NCBI GenBank assembly: GCA_910577495.1 | Contig: CAJTML010000003.1 | Coordinates: 1-52,007, forward strand | DNA length: 52,007 bases | Direction of reading: 5' to 3' | DNA from: an uncultured Eggerthellaceae bacterium | Lineage (GTDB): Bacteria > Actinomycetota > Coriobacteriia > Coriobacteriales > Eggerthellaceae | In this document: positions 7,339-15,449 of the stretch, piece by piece | Layout of the letters: every line of letters begins with the position of its first letter | Numbering within the stretch: position 1 is the stretch's first letter | Program-made: the position numbers and the translations under genes | Notes under the pieces: generated by a model | Databases searched by the model: none | Told to the model about the DNA's origin: nothing | The model's input: only the letters and a program-made list of their open reading frames with translations

Positions 7339-9504
7339 ATGGAAAACGCCTCGCCACATACCGCCGTGCCCGCCTATACAGCGTTTATCAGCTATCGGCA
7401 TCTGCCGCGGGATACGGAGGTGGCTCAGGCGGTGCAGCGAGCCATCGAGGGATTTCGGCTGCCGCGTGGCATACAGCTCAGCCATGGCGCGACGAGCAGA
7501 GGATCCCGCCAACTTGGCAAGTGCTTTCGCGACGAAGACGAGCTGGCGGCCACGCATTCGCTTCCGGCTAGCATCCACGATGCGCTTGCCCAATCGGCGT
7601 CACTTGTGCTCATTTGTTCGCCGGACACCCAAGCCAGCCCGTGGGTGCGCCGCGAAATAGAGACATTCATTGAACTGCACGGGCGCGAGCGTATTGTCTG
7701 CGTGTTGGCTGACGGAGATTCCGAAACCAGCATTCCTTCCATCTTGAAAACCCAATTTCTTCCCGATGGCCAAGGTATCCTGCGCGAAATGCCTGCCGAG
7801 CCGCTGGCCGCCGACTTGCGCCCGGAATCCAAGGACAAACGCAAAACGGAGCTTCTCCGCATCATCGCTGCTGTTATAGGCTGCAGCTTCGATGACTTGC
7901 GTCGTCGCGAACGCGCACGTCGTCGCAAGCGCATAGCTCTGAGCGCAGTAGCCATCGCTGCCACCATCGCCCTCATAGGCGTGTTTGCCTTCCAGTCTCA
8001 CAGCGCCTCGCGCGCCGCCCAGCAAGCCGAGTCCGTCGCGTTGGCAGCCGAATCCCACGAGCAGCTTGCCCGTGGAGAGCGACGCCAAGCTCTCGAAACC
8101 GCCCTTGCAGCACTCCCTTCTTCCGAAGCAGACCAGAGCCGCCCTCTTGTTCCTGAAGCGCGCATTGCACTCGAAGAAGCTCTGGAGCTCTACCGTGACA
8201 CCACGCAGCACTGGCATCCTCTATTCACCATAGATTCATCCCAGCCCATCGAGCAATTCGCCATCGGCAATATGGGAGAGTGGGTCGCCGCGATGGACGA
8301 ACACTGCGTCATCACTATCTATGACGGCATCACTGCTCAAGACCTCTGCTCTATCGATTTGCGGAACTACACCACCGACCCCGACAACATGAATCCCGAC
8401 GAGTGGAAAATCGTGGGAGCGGGAAGGAATAACCTTCTCCTGACGAACTGCACAGGCGAGGGCAGCTTTGCCGCCTTCGAAGCCAAGACAGGAAAAGAAT
8501 TGTGGTGCGAAGAGGAAGTCCTCGTCTCTGGTATTGCCTTGGACGAAACGGGAAACTTCGCTGCCGTGTTTACCGCAACCGCCGAAGGGTCGATGCTGCT
8601 CGGTATGTTCGATATCGAAAACGGAGATCTTCTCGGTTGGTGCGAAACCGAGCCGCTCGGCTTCCGACAAAGCCAGCGCTTCTTGCCCGCTGCGTTTTCC
8701 ATAGATTCCGCCTTTGCCGCTGTCAGCGCATCCAACTACGTTCTCAGCGTCTGCCTCGAAGACCTCTCTTATTCCCTGGTTCCTCTGGACGGCGCACCCG
8801 AAGGCTCTGCAAATTCAACCTGGTCTCTTGCAATCGCTGATAAATACTTGGTAGGCAGCATGCTCAACATCGACAGCTTTTTCGCAGCTGAGGCCGACGA
8901 CCGCACTGGGTACGATCTCGGCTACCTGCTGGGTGCGCAGCGACTCAGCGAAAATGAGATAGAGAATCTCTGGTGTACCGACGGCACGTACAGCTTCACC
9001 CTCAACGGAGCAACCGATCGCCCGATTGCCTACGATGGTCAACCTCGCATCCATGGCTTTGTAAAAGACGGCGAGCTTGGTGCGCTCTGTTCAGCTGGGC
9101 GCGTTCTTTCTGTACTTGCTTGCGAAGACGGAGAGGAGCTGTACCGCGAGCAGTTTCGGGGGTCGGTCGTGACAGTGGCCTCCTTTTACCACGAGCAGAA
9201 CGAGGAGGCATCGGGGTCGACCATTTTCTTTGTTACCTCTGACGGTGTTATCGATTCACGTAGCCTCGCCTATGCGGAAGAAAGCCGGCACGATTCGTTT
9301 CAATACGTAACTCCCTACCAAATTGACGACGCAGAAATTGCCGTTGCGGGCACACAGGGTGTCACCGTAGTTGTTCACGCCGCCAACCAGCCGACTCGCC
9401 TTATTGCCTATCACTATCCCGCGCAGGAAGACCCAACGAATCCAGAGGACTACACCCTCGACGAGCTTATCGCTCAGGCGCACGAGCTGTTGGGCGACGT
9501 TTAA
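7339..9504 (+). CDS. Membrane TIR-domain protein with C-terminal beta-propeller-like region
   Basis: The ATG at 7339 gives 721 residues, and the TIR fold starts at once (A-F-I-S-Y-R-H at 15-21). The TIR domain spans about 12-190 and includes S-L-V-L-I-C-S-P-D. The W-V-R-R-E at 102-106 has a glutamate that aligns with the catalytic Glu of NAD-cleaving TIR domains (SARM1 W-V-H-K-E). An Arg-rich stop and one transmembrane helix follow (about 199-219), then a short coiled coil. A roughly 470-residue repeat region has the W/D/G spacing of a degenerate WD40-like propeller. The layout is a cytoplasmic TIR effector joined through the membrane to a sensor or scaffold propeller. The NADase function is inferred. 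It is the first gene of the TIR...RyR cassette and is probably transcribed from the leaderless promoter. Confidence 0.88.
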   Translation: MENASPHTAVPAYTAFISYRHLPRDTEVAQAVQRAIEGFRLPRGIQLSHGATSRGSRQLGKCFRDEDELAATHSLPASIHDALAQSASLVLICSPDTQASPWVRREIETFIELHGRERIVCVLADGDSETSIPSILKTQFLPDGQGILREMPAEPLAADLRPESKDKRKTELLRIIAAVIGCSFDDLRRRERARRRKRIALSAVAIAATIALIGVFAFQSHSASRAAQQAESVALAAESHEQLARGERRQALETALAALPSSEADQSRPLVPEARIALEEALELYRDTTQHWHPLFTIDSSQPIEQFAIGNMGEWVAAMDEHCVITIYDGITAQDLCSIDLRNYTTDPDNMNPDEWKIVGAGRNNLLLTNCTGEGSFAAFEAKTGKELWCEEEVLVSGIALDETGNFAAVFTATAEGSMLLGMFDIENGDLLGWCETEPLGFRQSQRFLPAAFSIDSAFAAVSASNYVLSVCLEDLSYSLVPLDGAPEGSANSTWSLAIADKYLVGSMLNIDSFFAAEADDRTGYDLGYLLGAQRLSENEIENLWCTDGTYSFTLNGATDRPIAYDGQPRIHGFVKDGELGALCSAGRVLSVLACEDGEELYREQFRGSVVTVASFYHEQNEEASGSTIFFVTSDGVIDSRSLAYAEESRHDSFQYVTPYQIDDAEIAVAGTQGVTVVVHAANQPTRLIAYHYPAQEDPTNPEDYTLDELIAQAHELLGDV

Positions 9505-9557
9505 GCGCGGCACCATTTCATTGCCCAATGCGGGTTCCAGTTATGGCTATGATTGGA
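9476..9557 (+). repeat. 82-bp direct repeat Q, copy 1 (3' end of the TIR gene)
   Basis: It covers the last codons of the TIR gene (A-H-E-L-L-G-D-V-stop) and about 50 bp beyond. It recurs at 11460-11541 with only about five substitutions, including a synonymous Asp codon and TAA to TAG. Weaker similarity appears to continue for another 30 bp. Confidence 0.9.
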
Positions 9558-9697
9558 CAAGCTTATATTCCGCTGACAGGTGCTTCAGTTGCGGATAAAT
9601 GTTGTTCCTGGCTCGAAATGCAGCATATTCATGCGTATCAATATCGCACTTGCGCATTTTAGCGACATTGTAGTTGAGAAACAGAAAGGCCGTAGCT

Positions 9698-10417
9698 GTG
9701 GCTGAGAACGAGTTCACCGATTTTTACGAGATGGCAATCGCTGTGTGCGGCGCTGCAATTGTGTGCTCCGACGGGTCTACTGACTTCGAGCGCAAGGCTG
9801 TTACAAGCATTCAATACAACATTCTTCCTCGTCTTGCCGAGGGGCTCAAAGAGATGAAGGCTGGGGGAACCGGAAGCTTTGTCGAAGATATGATGTCGGC
9901 TGCTGCCCACCTCGAAGCTGCCTGCAACACTGTTCTGTGTGCTTTGGACGGCTCAAACCAGGAAGAACGCAATGTCATCTCAAATGCAAAGAGCATCTTG
10001 AACGGTATTCAATCGGCTTTTGACCAGATTGGAATTGACATCACGATTTCCATTGCAGAGTATGGTGAGCCCATTCCCGATGTAGAGGTTGGAACGGGTA
10101 GAAACGCTCGTACCAGCTATACGAGCACCTCATCAAGTTCGTCGAGCTCTTCTGGTGGCTGCTATATCGCAACTGCAGCTTACGGATCCTACGATTGTCC
10201 ACAAGTCTGGGTATTGCGCCGCTATCGTGACAACAAGCTTGCAAAGAGCACTGCGGGGCGCGCTTTCATCAAGTGCTACTACGCCATCTCACCAAAACTA
10301 GTAAAGGCGTTCGGCGGGTTCGACGCGGTCAACAAAGCTAACCGTTCCTGGCTGGATCGTTTTGTCGCGAAACTGCAGCGCGAAGGGTATGACGACACGC
10401 CGTATCAAGATAAATAA
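9698..10417 (+). CDS. CFI-box-CTERM domain protein with N-terminal helical domain
   Basis: The GTG at 9698 has AAAGG 8 nt upstream and gives 239 residues. The N-terminal 130 residues are helical. They contain C-S-D-G-S-T-D-F-E-R-K-A, reminiscent of TerB-like metal-binding domains, but that link is weak. A Ser-rich linker (about 137-152) leads to C-Y-I-A-T-A-A-Y-G, the hallmark of the CFI-box C-terminal domain, followed by R-R-Y-R-D. The role of CFI-box domains is not established. The gene leads a three-gene module (9698-11393) that is more AT-rich than the TIR and RyR genes on either side and is bracketed by repeat Q. Confidence 0.78.
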   Translation: MAENEFTDFYEMAIAVCGAAIVCSDGSTDFERKAVTSIQYNILPRLAEGLKEMKAGGTGSFVEDMMSAAAHLEAACNTVLCALDGSNQEERNVISNAKSILNGIQSAFDQIGIDITISIAEYGEPIPDVEVGTGRNARTSYTSTSSSSSSSSGGCYIATAAYGSYDCPQVWVLRRYRDNKLAKSTAGRAFIKCYYAISPKLVKAFGGFDAVNKANRSWLDRFVAKLQREGYDDTPYQDK

Positions 10418-10441
10418 CCCCTGACGCCCCAAGGAGAGATC

Positions 10442-10909
10442 ATGAAATTCACTGATGCCGCACTGACGCTGTTCGCATATCTTATTGTCATCAAAGACCA
10501 AGAGCTTATGATTCTGATGGTCACACGAGAAAAAGATCTCCAAGAGGAAAAAGACTATATCGAGAACATTATCGCATGGTTGGGCCAGGGGCTTATCTTG
10601 TCGGGGAAAGTCGACGAAAGACAGATCTTGGGTGATATGCCGGCTTTTCGAGACACGATGGAGCGGATACCGGGAGAGACCATCAATCAGGTGACAACCG
10701 CCCCTCTGTATTATGCATGCGTCATGAAGAACAAAGCAGAGGGGCGAGTGTTCGGGGAAGCAGCCAAATATCTAGATGCTGTATTCAATGGTGTTCTGCG
10801 CATGTATTTAAATTGGGATGCAGATGATTTGTATAAGCAGCTTAAGAAGACATATCCGAAAACAATAAAGCTCATGTCTAAGTTCTCTCAGCAGATGGGG
10901 CTTGATTAA
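10442..10909 (+). CDS. Uncharacterised helical protein, paralogue of its downstream neighbour
   Basis: This 155-residue protein has an AAGGAGAG ribosome site and no recognised family. It begins with a hydrophobic segment (A-L-T-L-F-A-Y-L-I-V-I) that may be buried rather than membrane-spanning. The pattern W-L-G-Q-G-L-I-L-S-G-K-V-D, then I-N-Q-V-T-T-A-P-L-Y-Y, then W-D-A-D-D-L, then T-Y-P-K is matched in order by the next gene. The two are therefore diverged tandem duplicates. It starts 24 bp after the CFI-box gene. Confidence 0.7.
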   Translation: MKFTDAALTLFAYLIVIKDQELMILMVTREKDLQEEKDYIENIIAWLGQGLILSGKVDERQILGDMPAFRDTMERIPGETINQVTTAPLYYACVMKNKAEGRVFGEAAKYLDAVFNGVLRMYLNWDADDLYKQLKKTYPKTIKLMSKFSQQMGLD

Positions 10910-10910
10910 C

Positions 10911-11393
10911 ATGGACACTAATGGGAACAATGAGGTGACCCCATATAACGAGGCCATGTGGAAGCTTTGGAGTTACCTATGGTCCATGTATGCTGACCAA
11001 CCTGTCATAGGAACGCTAGCGCTCCAGAAGGATCCCGACGACGCCAACGAGGAAATTTCAAATCTTCTTGCGTATCTCGGAATCGCGCTTGTTGCAACCG
11101 GGCTTGTTGATGATAAGCATATAAACATGACCGATCATCCGATTCCAAGACAGGTATTTGCGAATATCGGCGATCAGGCGGTGACGGAGATATTTCTAGC
11201 TCCATATTACTGGGGACTGCGAGCCTATATTGCCAGCAGAAAAGACCCCCATCCAAGAGCTGCGTCGTTTGGCAAGCAGGTCTGGGAAGGCGTCCAAGAG
11301 CTCTATGATGCCTGGGATCTGAATCAGTTGAACAACGCTCTGCTCAATGTTTACCCCGACGCGTTCACCTACATTAGACAGACGTTGTTCTAG
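10911..11393 (+). CDS. Uncharacterised helical protein, paralogue of its upstream neighbour
   Basis: This 160-residue protein starts at the ATG at 10911, one base after the upstream stop, with gatgggg as ribosome site. Y-L-G-I-A-L-V-A-T-G-L-V-D-D, V-T-E-I-F-L-A-P-Y-Y, W-D-L-N-Q-L and V-Y-P-D align with the upstream gene. The best conserved elements are the Ala-Pro-(Leu)-Tyr-Tyr motif and the Trp-Asp before the last helix. No function can be assigned. The tight spacing suggests that the pair form a complex. Confidence 0.7.
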   Translation: MDTNGNNEVTPYNEAMWKLWSYLWSMYADQPVIGTLALQKDPDDANEEISNLLAYLGIALVATGLVDDKHINMTDHPIPRQVFANIGDQAVTEIFLAPYYWGLRAYIASRKDPHPRAASFGKQVWEGVQELYDAWDLNQLNNALLNVYPDAFTYIRQTLF

Positions 11394-11459
11394 CGTAGAG
11401 TTGTAGAACTGCAAGTTTCCTCAGGCTAGAATACATAGTCTGATCTCAAGGTTACTCAA

Positions 11460-11541
11460 AGGCGCACGAGCTGTTGGGCGATGTTTAGGCGCGACACCAT
11501 TTCATTGCCCAATGCGGGTTCCAGTTACGGCTATGATGGGC
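11460..11541 (+). repeat. 82-bp direct repeat Q, copy 2 (orphan TIR-gene 3' end)
   Basis: This copy still encodes A-H-E-L-L-G-D-V-stop but no TIR gene precedes it. It lies about 60 bp ahead of the RyR gene. It is best read as the relic of an arrangement in which the TIR gene ended directly upstream of the RyR gene. Confidence 0.9.
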
Positions 11542-11600
11542 AGTGTTTGGTTTAAAATGCGCCGATAAAGGTGCGCTTGAAGGAAAGGATTGGCCAATCC

Positions 11601-13118
11601 ATGGCGAGGACGCGAGCTCAGATGATGCAGCCCGTGGATGCGGTATCTGGCGCCCTTGAGCGCGAGCGGGCACGCCGAGGCGGCAACTTGAAGCCCATCG
11701 AAATCCTCAAGGTGGCCTTCTCCGCCTTTCTTTCTGCAACCCAAAGCAACGAGAGAGACCTTGTGGCAAGCGGCTTCGTCTCTCCTGAGCGCCAGGCTCT
11801 CGCACGGGGCAACTACGCGGCTGTTGATGCCATGCTGTTCAACGCCAACTACTGGCGTGCTGCCTACGAGGATCGCATTGTGGAAGCCTGCGCCAACTCC
11901 GACGAGGCGTTCGCCTGCCTTGAGGCCGTTTCCGTATGGAACAAGAATACGCTGCGGCTGAACCACCTGTCTCCCAATGAGGTGCGCGTCACCTTCGAAC
12001 GATTCTGTCCGCCCTTCGCTGTCAACCGGCGGCGCGGCTCGCAGGACAAGGCCCGCAAAGGCAAAGGCCCGCTGCCGGAGTTCCGCTTGGCGCTTGACGC
12101 CCTTGCCGATCAGGGCACGTCGGCGGCTTCCCTTGACGCGCTGCACCGCGTGCTCGCGGCCATGGAAGAGGAGGCCGCTACCTACGAGGGACTTGCCCCC
12201 ACGGGGTCCATTGACGCACTGCACGTTATTCTGCCCGCGTGGTGTCTGCAGAACCGCATCGAGCTCGTTAGCGGGCCATGGTGGGATGACAGCCTGGTCA
12301 TGGGTGTCATCATCGATGCGCTTGCCTGCTGCTTTCGCGATTTGAATTTCGCCGACCCTATCTGCCAGTACTTCACTGAGGCTTGCTACGAGGCTCTTGA
12401 CGCCTACCATCGCGACCTCACAAGCGATCCTTCGCCTTTGGGGGAGCTATCCATAAAGCAACTGGTCGCGCTCGTGCAAGAGGCGCGCGACATGCAGCCG
12501 AACTTCGAAACCGACGGCTATGGCCGTGCGCTGCCCTCGTGGCTTATCAGCAAAGAACAGCTCATTTGGAACGTGCTGGTGTGCGCCGTTTACGGGCCCA
12601 CTACAGTGCGCCCCTTCCTGTTCGACTCGGCTGAGCTTATGGCGCGTGAGGGATATGCGGGGAAGACCGATGTTATGACCGAGCTGGCGCAAACGTCATT
12701 CGTGCGCTACACCAACGACCGTGTGGCTTTGCAGACCACGCACGAGTACACCTCGTTCGCCAGCCTGCCGACCGACTTGCGTGAATCGTCCATCGCCTAC
12801 ATCGCGAGCATTCACCGCAAGCTGGAAACCCTCGGGTACGAGGTGTTGCCCCTTGGCAGCTGCTACCCTGATCAGCAGGTGACCGCCTTCACAGCCAGCG
12901 AGGTGGAATGCCTTGCCATTCTGGAGCACCGCCGCTGGCTTGACGAGCGCCGCCGGGCGGGCTGGCACTACGGAGCCACCAAAGACGTGGAAAATCGTTT
13001 GAGCCCCTACCTCGTGCCCTGGGAAGAGCTGCCCGACCGTGCAAAGGAATGGAATCGTTCCGCCGTCCGCAGCATTCCCAATCTCCTTGCCAGCGTAAAC
13101 TTGGCCGTAGTGAAATAG
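11601..13118 (+). CDS. RyR-domain protein
   Basis: This 505-residue protein (ATG at 11601, with GGAAAGGA upstream; a GTG at 11571 is the alternative) has a C-terminal RyR domain at about residues 430-500. It shows E-H-R-R-W-L-(x4)-R-A-G-W-H-Y-G, then L-V-P-W-E-E-L-P and N-R-S-A-V-R-S-I-P, the core of the ryanodine-receptor repeat family. The N-terminal 420 residues are helical and were not recognised. Bacterial RyR domains are thought to act as ligand sensors in conflict systems, possibly for nucleotide-derived signals; that is established only as prediction. The gene closes the cassette, just before the second copy of repeat P. Pairing with the TIR protein is inferred from the repeat Q relic. 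Confidence 0.82.
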   Translation: MARTRAQMMQPVDAVSGALERERARRGGNLKPIEILKVAFSAFLSATQSNERDLVASGFVSPERQALARGNYAAVDAMLFNANYWRAAYEDRIVEACANSDEAFACLEAVSVWNKNTLRLNHLSPNEVRVTFERFCPPFAVNRRRGSQDKARKGKGPLPEFRLALDALADQGTSAASLDALHRVLAAMEEEAATYEGLAPTGSIDALHVILPAWCLQNRIELVSGPWWDDSLVMGVIIDALACCFRDLNFADPICQYFTEACYEALDAYHRDLTSDPSPLGELSIKQLVALVQEARDMQPNFETDGYGRALPSWLISKEQLIWNVLVCAVYGPTTVRPFLFDSAELMAREGYAGKTDVMTELAQTSFVRYTNDRVALQTTHEYTSFASLPTDLRESSIAYIASIHRKLETLGYEVLPLGSCYPDQQVTAFTASEVECLAILEHRRWLDERRRAGWHYGATKDVENRLSPYLVPWEELPDRAKEWNRSAVRSIPNLLASVNLAVVK

Positions 13119-13121
13119 GGT

Positions 13122-13177
13122 CGTTAGTTAAGGTTATGGCGTAACCTTAACTAACGCAGAATCTTGGTAAAGGTTTT
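13122..13177. repeat. 56-bp direct repeat P, copy 2
   Basis: This has the same 15-bp palindrome arms and the same 21-bp tail as at 5961-6016; only the 5-bp spacer differs. It begins 3 bp after the RyR stop codon and points in the same direction as copy 1. It closes the cassette. Confidence 0.9.
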
Positions 13178-13259
13178 TGCCTGTCTGTCCAGATCTGCTT
13201 GTCTGTGATGGTGGTGGAGGGATTGCTAAGGCAATGCCAACTTTTTGGCCTTGCTGGTG

Positions 13260-13404
13260 AAGTTGTGGTCAATGAGACCCGGGTTTGTGCAACCTGCGCT
13301 CTCGTAGGGGGTGGTTGGCTAATGCCGACCTGGGATTATGTTGCAAAGCAAGCGGATGGCGAAGGCTTGCATGCACAAAACCATGCCTGATCGTCCAGAA
13401 CGCG
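13260..13404 (+). repeat. Interspersed repeat, family B, copy 2
   Basis: It aligns with 3262-3408: the start gaagttgtggtcaatg, the arms gggtttgtgcaacc and gcatgcacaaaaccatgcctg, the middle gacctgggattat and the end gtccagaacgcg. The 13178-13513 stretch has no gene, only this repeat and the tRNA terminator. Confidence 0.75.
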
Positions 13405-13474
13405 AGCCGCGATGCTGCTGGGCTGCGCGCCGCAGCTGGACCGCAGCCGCGGCGCCGCGCACCATCTCAACGCA

Positions 13475-13504
13475 CAAAAAAAGCCCCCGCCGAGGGCGAG
13501 GGCT
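13475..13504 (-). terminator. Rho-independent terminator after tRNA-Phe
   Basis: Read on the minus strand, a 10-bp GC-rich stem (agccctcgcc / ggcgggggct) with a 3-nt loop is followed by a run of seven T. It lies 10 nt beyond the tRNA 3' end. Confidence 0.88.
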
Positions 13505-13513
13505 GTACATTCA

Positions 13514-13589
13514 TGGTGGTCGGAGGGGGACTTGAACCCTCGGCACGCGGATTTTCAGTCCGCTGCTCTACCAACTGAGCTACCCGACC
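13514..13589 (-). tRNA. tRNA-Phe (GAA)
   Basis: On the minus strand the 76-nt sequence starts GGTCGGGTAGCTCAG and has the anticodon stem-loop gcgga-ctGAAaa-tccgc. It carries a TTCAAGT T-loop and ends with an encoded ACCA. All four arms pair. It marks the right-hand border of the accessory region. Confidence 0.97.
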
Positions 13590-13733
13590 GGATGCATCTG
13601 CTTGAGACGCGTCTAGATATTCTACTGCTCTCACCGCTTGGGGTCAAGAACAACTTTTGCGCGAAATCTGCGGATGGCGAAGCCGGGTGCTTGGCGCAGC
13701 GCGGATGGCGGCAGCTACCGCCGCTCGAACCCT

Positions 13734-15179
13734 TTACCCTTGTTCGTGCTCAATCATGTCCAACAGCTCTTGGCGGTTGTGAATATCCAGCTTGCGATAA
13801 ATGTGCATGCGGTGTGTCTGCACGGTACTTCGCGAGAGGCAGAGCTTCTCTTGGATGTGCGCGGAGTCGCGACCCTGCGCAATCAAAATTGTCACCTCGG
13901 TTTCGCGTGGGGAGAGCCCGCAGCGTTTCGCCAGCGCAAGGCACTTCTCCATGAAGGGTCGCTTCTCACGCATGGGCAAGATGCTGACTAGCGCATTCGC
14001 GTTGCTCTCCGTAAACACCGTGGAATAGCCCACCGCAATGGCAATGGCAGCCACCGCTACAATGAGCAATCCCGAGTCGCTTGAGAGGCGCCCAGACATA
14101 AACATGCTTGCAGCCGCGCCTCCGAACGAGCCCGCTGACCAGCACCCATACACCACGCCGAAGAACCGAAAGCCCTCGGTTGGTCGTCCGCGAAAGACCG
14201 AAGCGCACAGTGACCACACAAACAAAAACACCAGCTGATACATGGCTAGGCTGCAGGCATAGCCCACTTCAACGCCTTCGCCAGCCCAAGCCAGCGGAAC
14301 AATAAGCACGCTTGCTAACCCAAGCAAAAACATGACGCGATACAGATAGCCAAACTGGAATCGCTCGCGGCGCATTGCCAACACATAGAGGAAGCCAAGC
14401 AAGGCAACCGACACCACGAAAGCAGCAACATGATAGCCAGGTGCAAAACGCTCGCCAGCAAGGCGAATGAGTGAGTCGAACTCGCCTTTGAACAAATGAT
14501 CAATGCCACCAAAGATGAGGGTTACCACGGCCAGTTTCGCCAACAAAACGAAAAAGACCGAGCCTTTGGGGAAGGGTGTGATGGACTCTTCTAAGTTGCG
14601 CTCGCCATCGTCGGGCACCAGGCGAATGCAGAGCGCGGACACAATAGGCATCAAAAGCGCCGCCGCCAGCACCGCGTAACCGCTGGTTGAGGTGAGAAAC
14701 GCATTAACGCCGCAGGTAAACACTTGCGCTACCAAAAGCGTGAAAATCATGTGCTGGGGTGGGAGCGTGCCAAGGGCTCGCAGCCAATGCAGATACATCA
14801 GCACAAGCGGCACCCCCGAGGCGCCAATGGCCAGACCTTCCAGACCTGTGAGGGCGCTGCGCGTTTCGGGGAACACCGCCGGCACCGCCAAAAAAGCCAC
14901 CAGCAACGCTAAGCATCCGCCGACTAGCCACGGTTTGAGCCACCGATCCAAGATCGGCCCCATGCGCTTTCCCAGTAAACAGATGCCGATGCAGGTGATG
15001 GTGGATATAACCAGAGACGGCGCGCAAAGCCCGTGCGGAGGTCGGCTGGCCACAACGGATGGCACACTTACCACGTTGGCAGCCATATGGAGCGTCGGCG
15101 GCCACGCCTCGGTGCAGGCAAACCCGATAGCCAGAAGAATTCCGATACGCATCCACGCCTTAAGTTGCGTGCCCTCCAT
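13734..15179 (-). CDS. LuxR-type regulator with multi-pass membrane domain
   Basis: In this 481-residue protein, residues 1-400 contain about twelve hydrophobic helices in a transporter-like pattern. The C-terminal 65 residues are a LuxR/GerE helix-turn-helix (L-S-P-R-E-T-E-V-T-I-L-I-A-Q-G, then L-S-R-S-T-V-Q-T-H). This architecture is strongly expanded in Eggerthellaceae, where such genes usually sit beside the reductase or transporter they control. Here it is divergent from the molybdoenzyme operon at 15450-19429, with a shared 270-bp intergenic region. The likely role is sensing a substrate at the membrane and switching that operon on (inference from context). Confidence 0.9.
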   Translation of the reverse strand: MEGTQLKAWMRIGILLAIGFACTEAWPPTLHMAANVVSVPSVVASRPPHGLCAPSLVISTITCIGICLLGKRMGPILDRWLKPWLVGGCLALLVAFLAVPAVFPETRSALTGLEGLAIGASGVPLVLMYLHWLRALGTLPPQHMIFTLLVAQVFTCGVNAFLTSTSGYAVLAAALLMPIVSALCIRLVPDDGERNLEESITPFPKGSVFFVLLAKLAVVTLIFGGIDHLFKGEFDSLIRLAGERFAPGYHVAAFVVSVALLGFLYVLAMRRERFQFGYLYRVMFLLGLASVLIVPLAWAGEGVEVGYACSLAMYQLVFLFVWSLCASVFRGRPTEGFRFFGVVYGCWSAGSFGGAAASMFMSGRLSSDSGLLIVAVAAIAIAVGYSTVFTESNANALVSILPMREKRPFMEKCLALAKRCGLSPRETEVTILIAQGRDSAHIQEKLCLSRSTVQTHRMHIYRKLDIHNRQELLDMIEHEQG

Positions 15180-15322
15180 CTAAGATTGCCCCCCTGATCT
15201 ATAGATAAGCGCCCCCTCTTGGCGCCGTTGGCTCTGGTTCCATTCTACACCACCTTGGACGAAGCTCAGAAAATCGAAGTGTCGCGCACGTGCGCCTTAC
15301 CAGGTATTTCGTGAAAATCATA

Positions 15323-15336
15323 TATCGGAACCGATA
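15323..15336. promoter_or_regulatory. Perfect palindrome between LuxR gene and reductase operon
   Basis: TATCGGAACCGATA is a perfect 6-2-6 palindrome in the divergent intergenic region, 114 bp before the Fe-S subunit gene. It is a candidate operator for the adjacent LuxR regulator; its function is inferred from position only. Confidence 0.4.
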
Positions 15337-15449
15337 GGGTTTAGCGCATTTCGAGCACCAGCAACGATGTGCACGAGCGCGCAGCAGGGTAAGGTTTAAG
15401 CCAGGGTCGCGTCAAAAGACGCAAGATAGCCAACAAGAGAGGAGAGGCT

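Noticed and set aside
11502..12410. 302-codon minus-strand ORF
   Set aside because: It is a shadow of the RyR gene in GC-rich sequence; no start signal and no protein-like pattern.
13178..13589. tRNA-Phe as an integrase attachment site for the accessory region
   Set aside because: No integrase gene and no duplicated tRNA 3' end were found in the window; the tRNA is only noted as a border.
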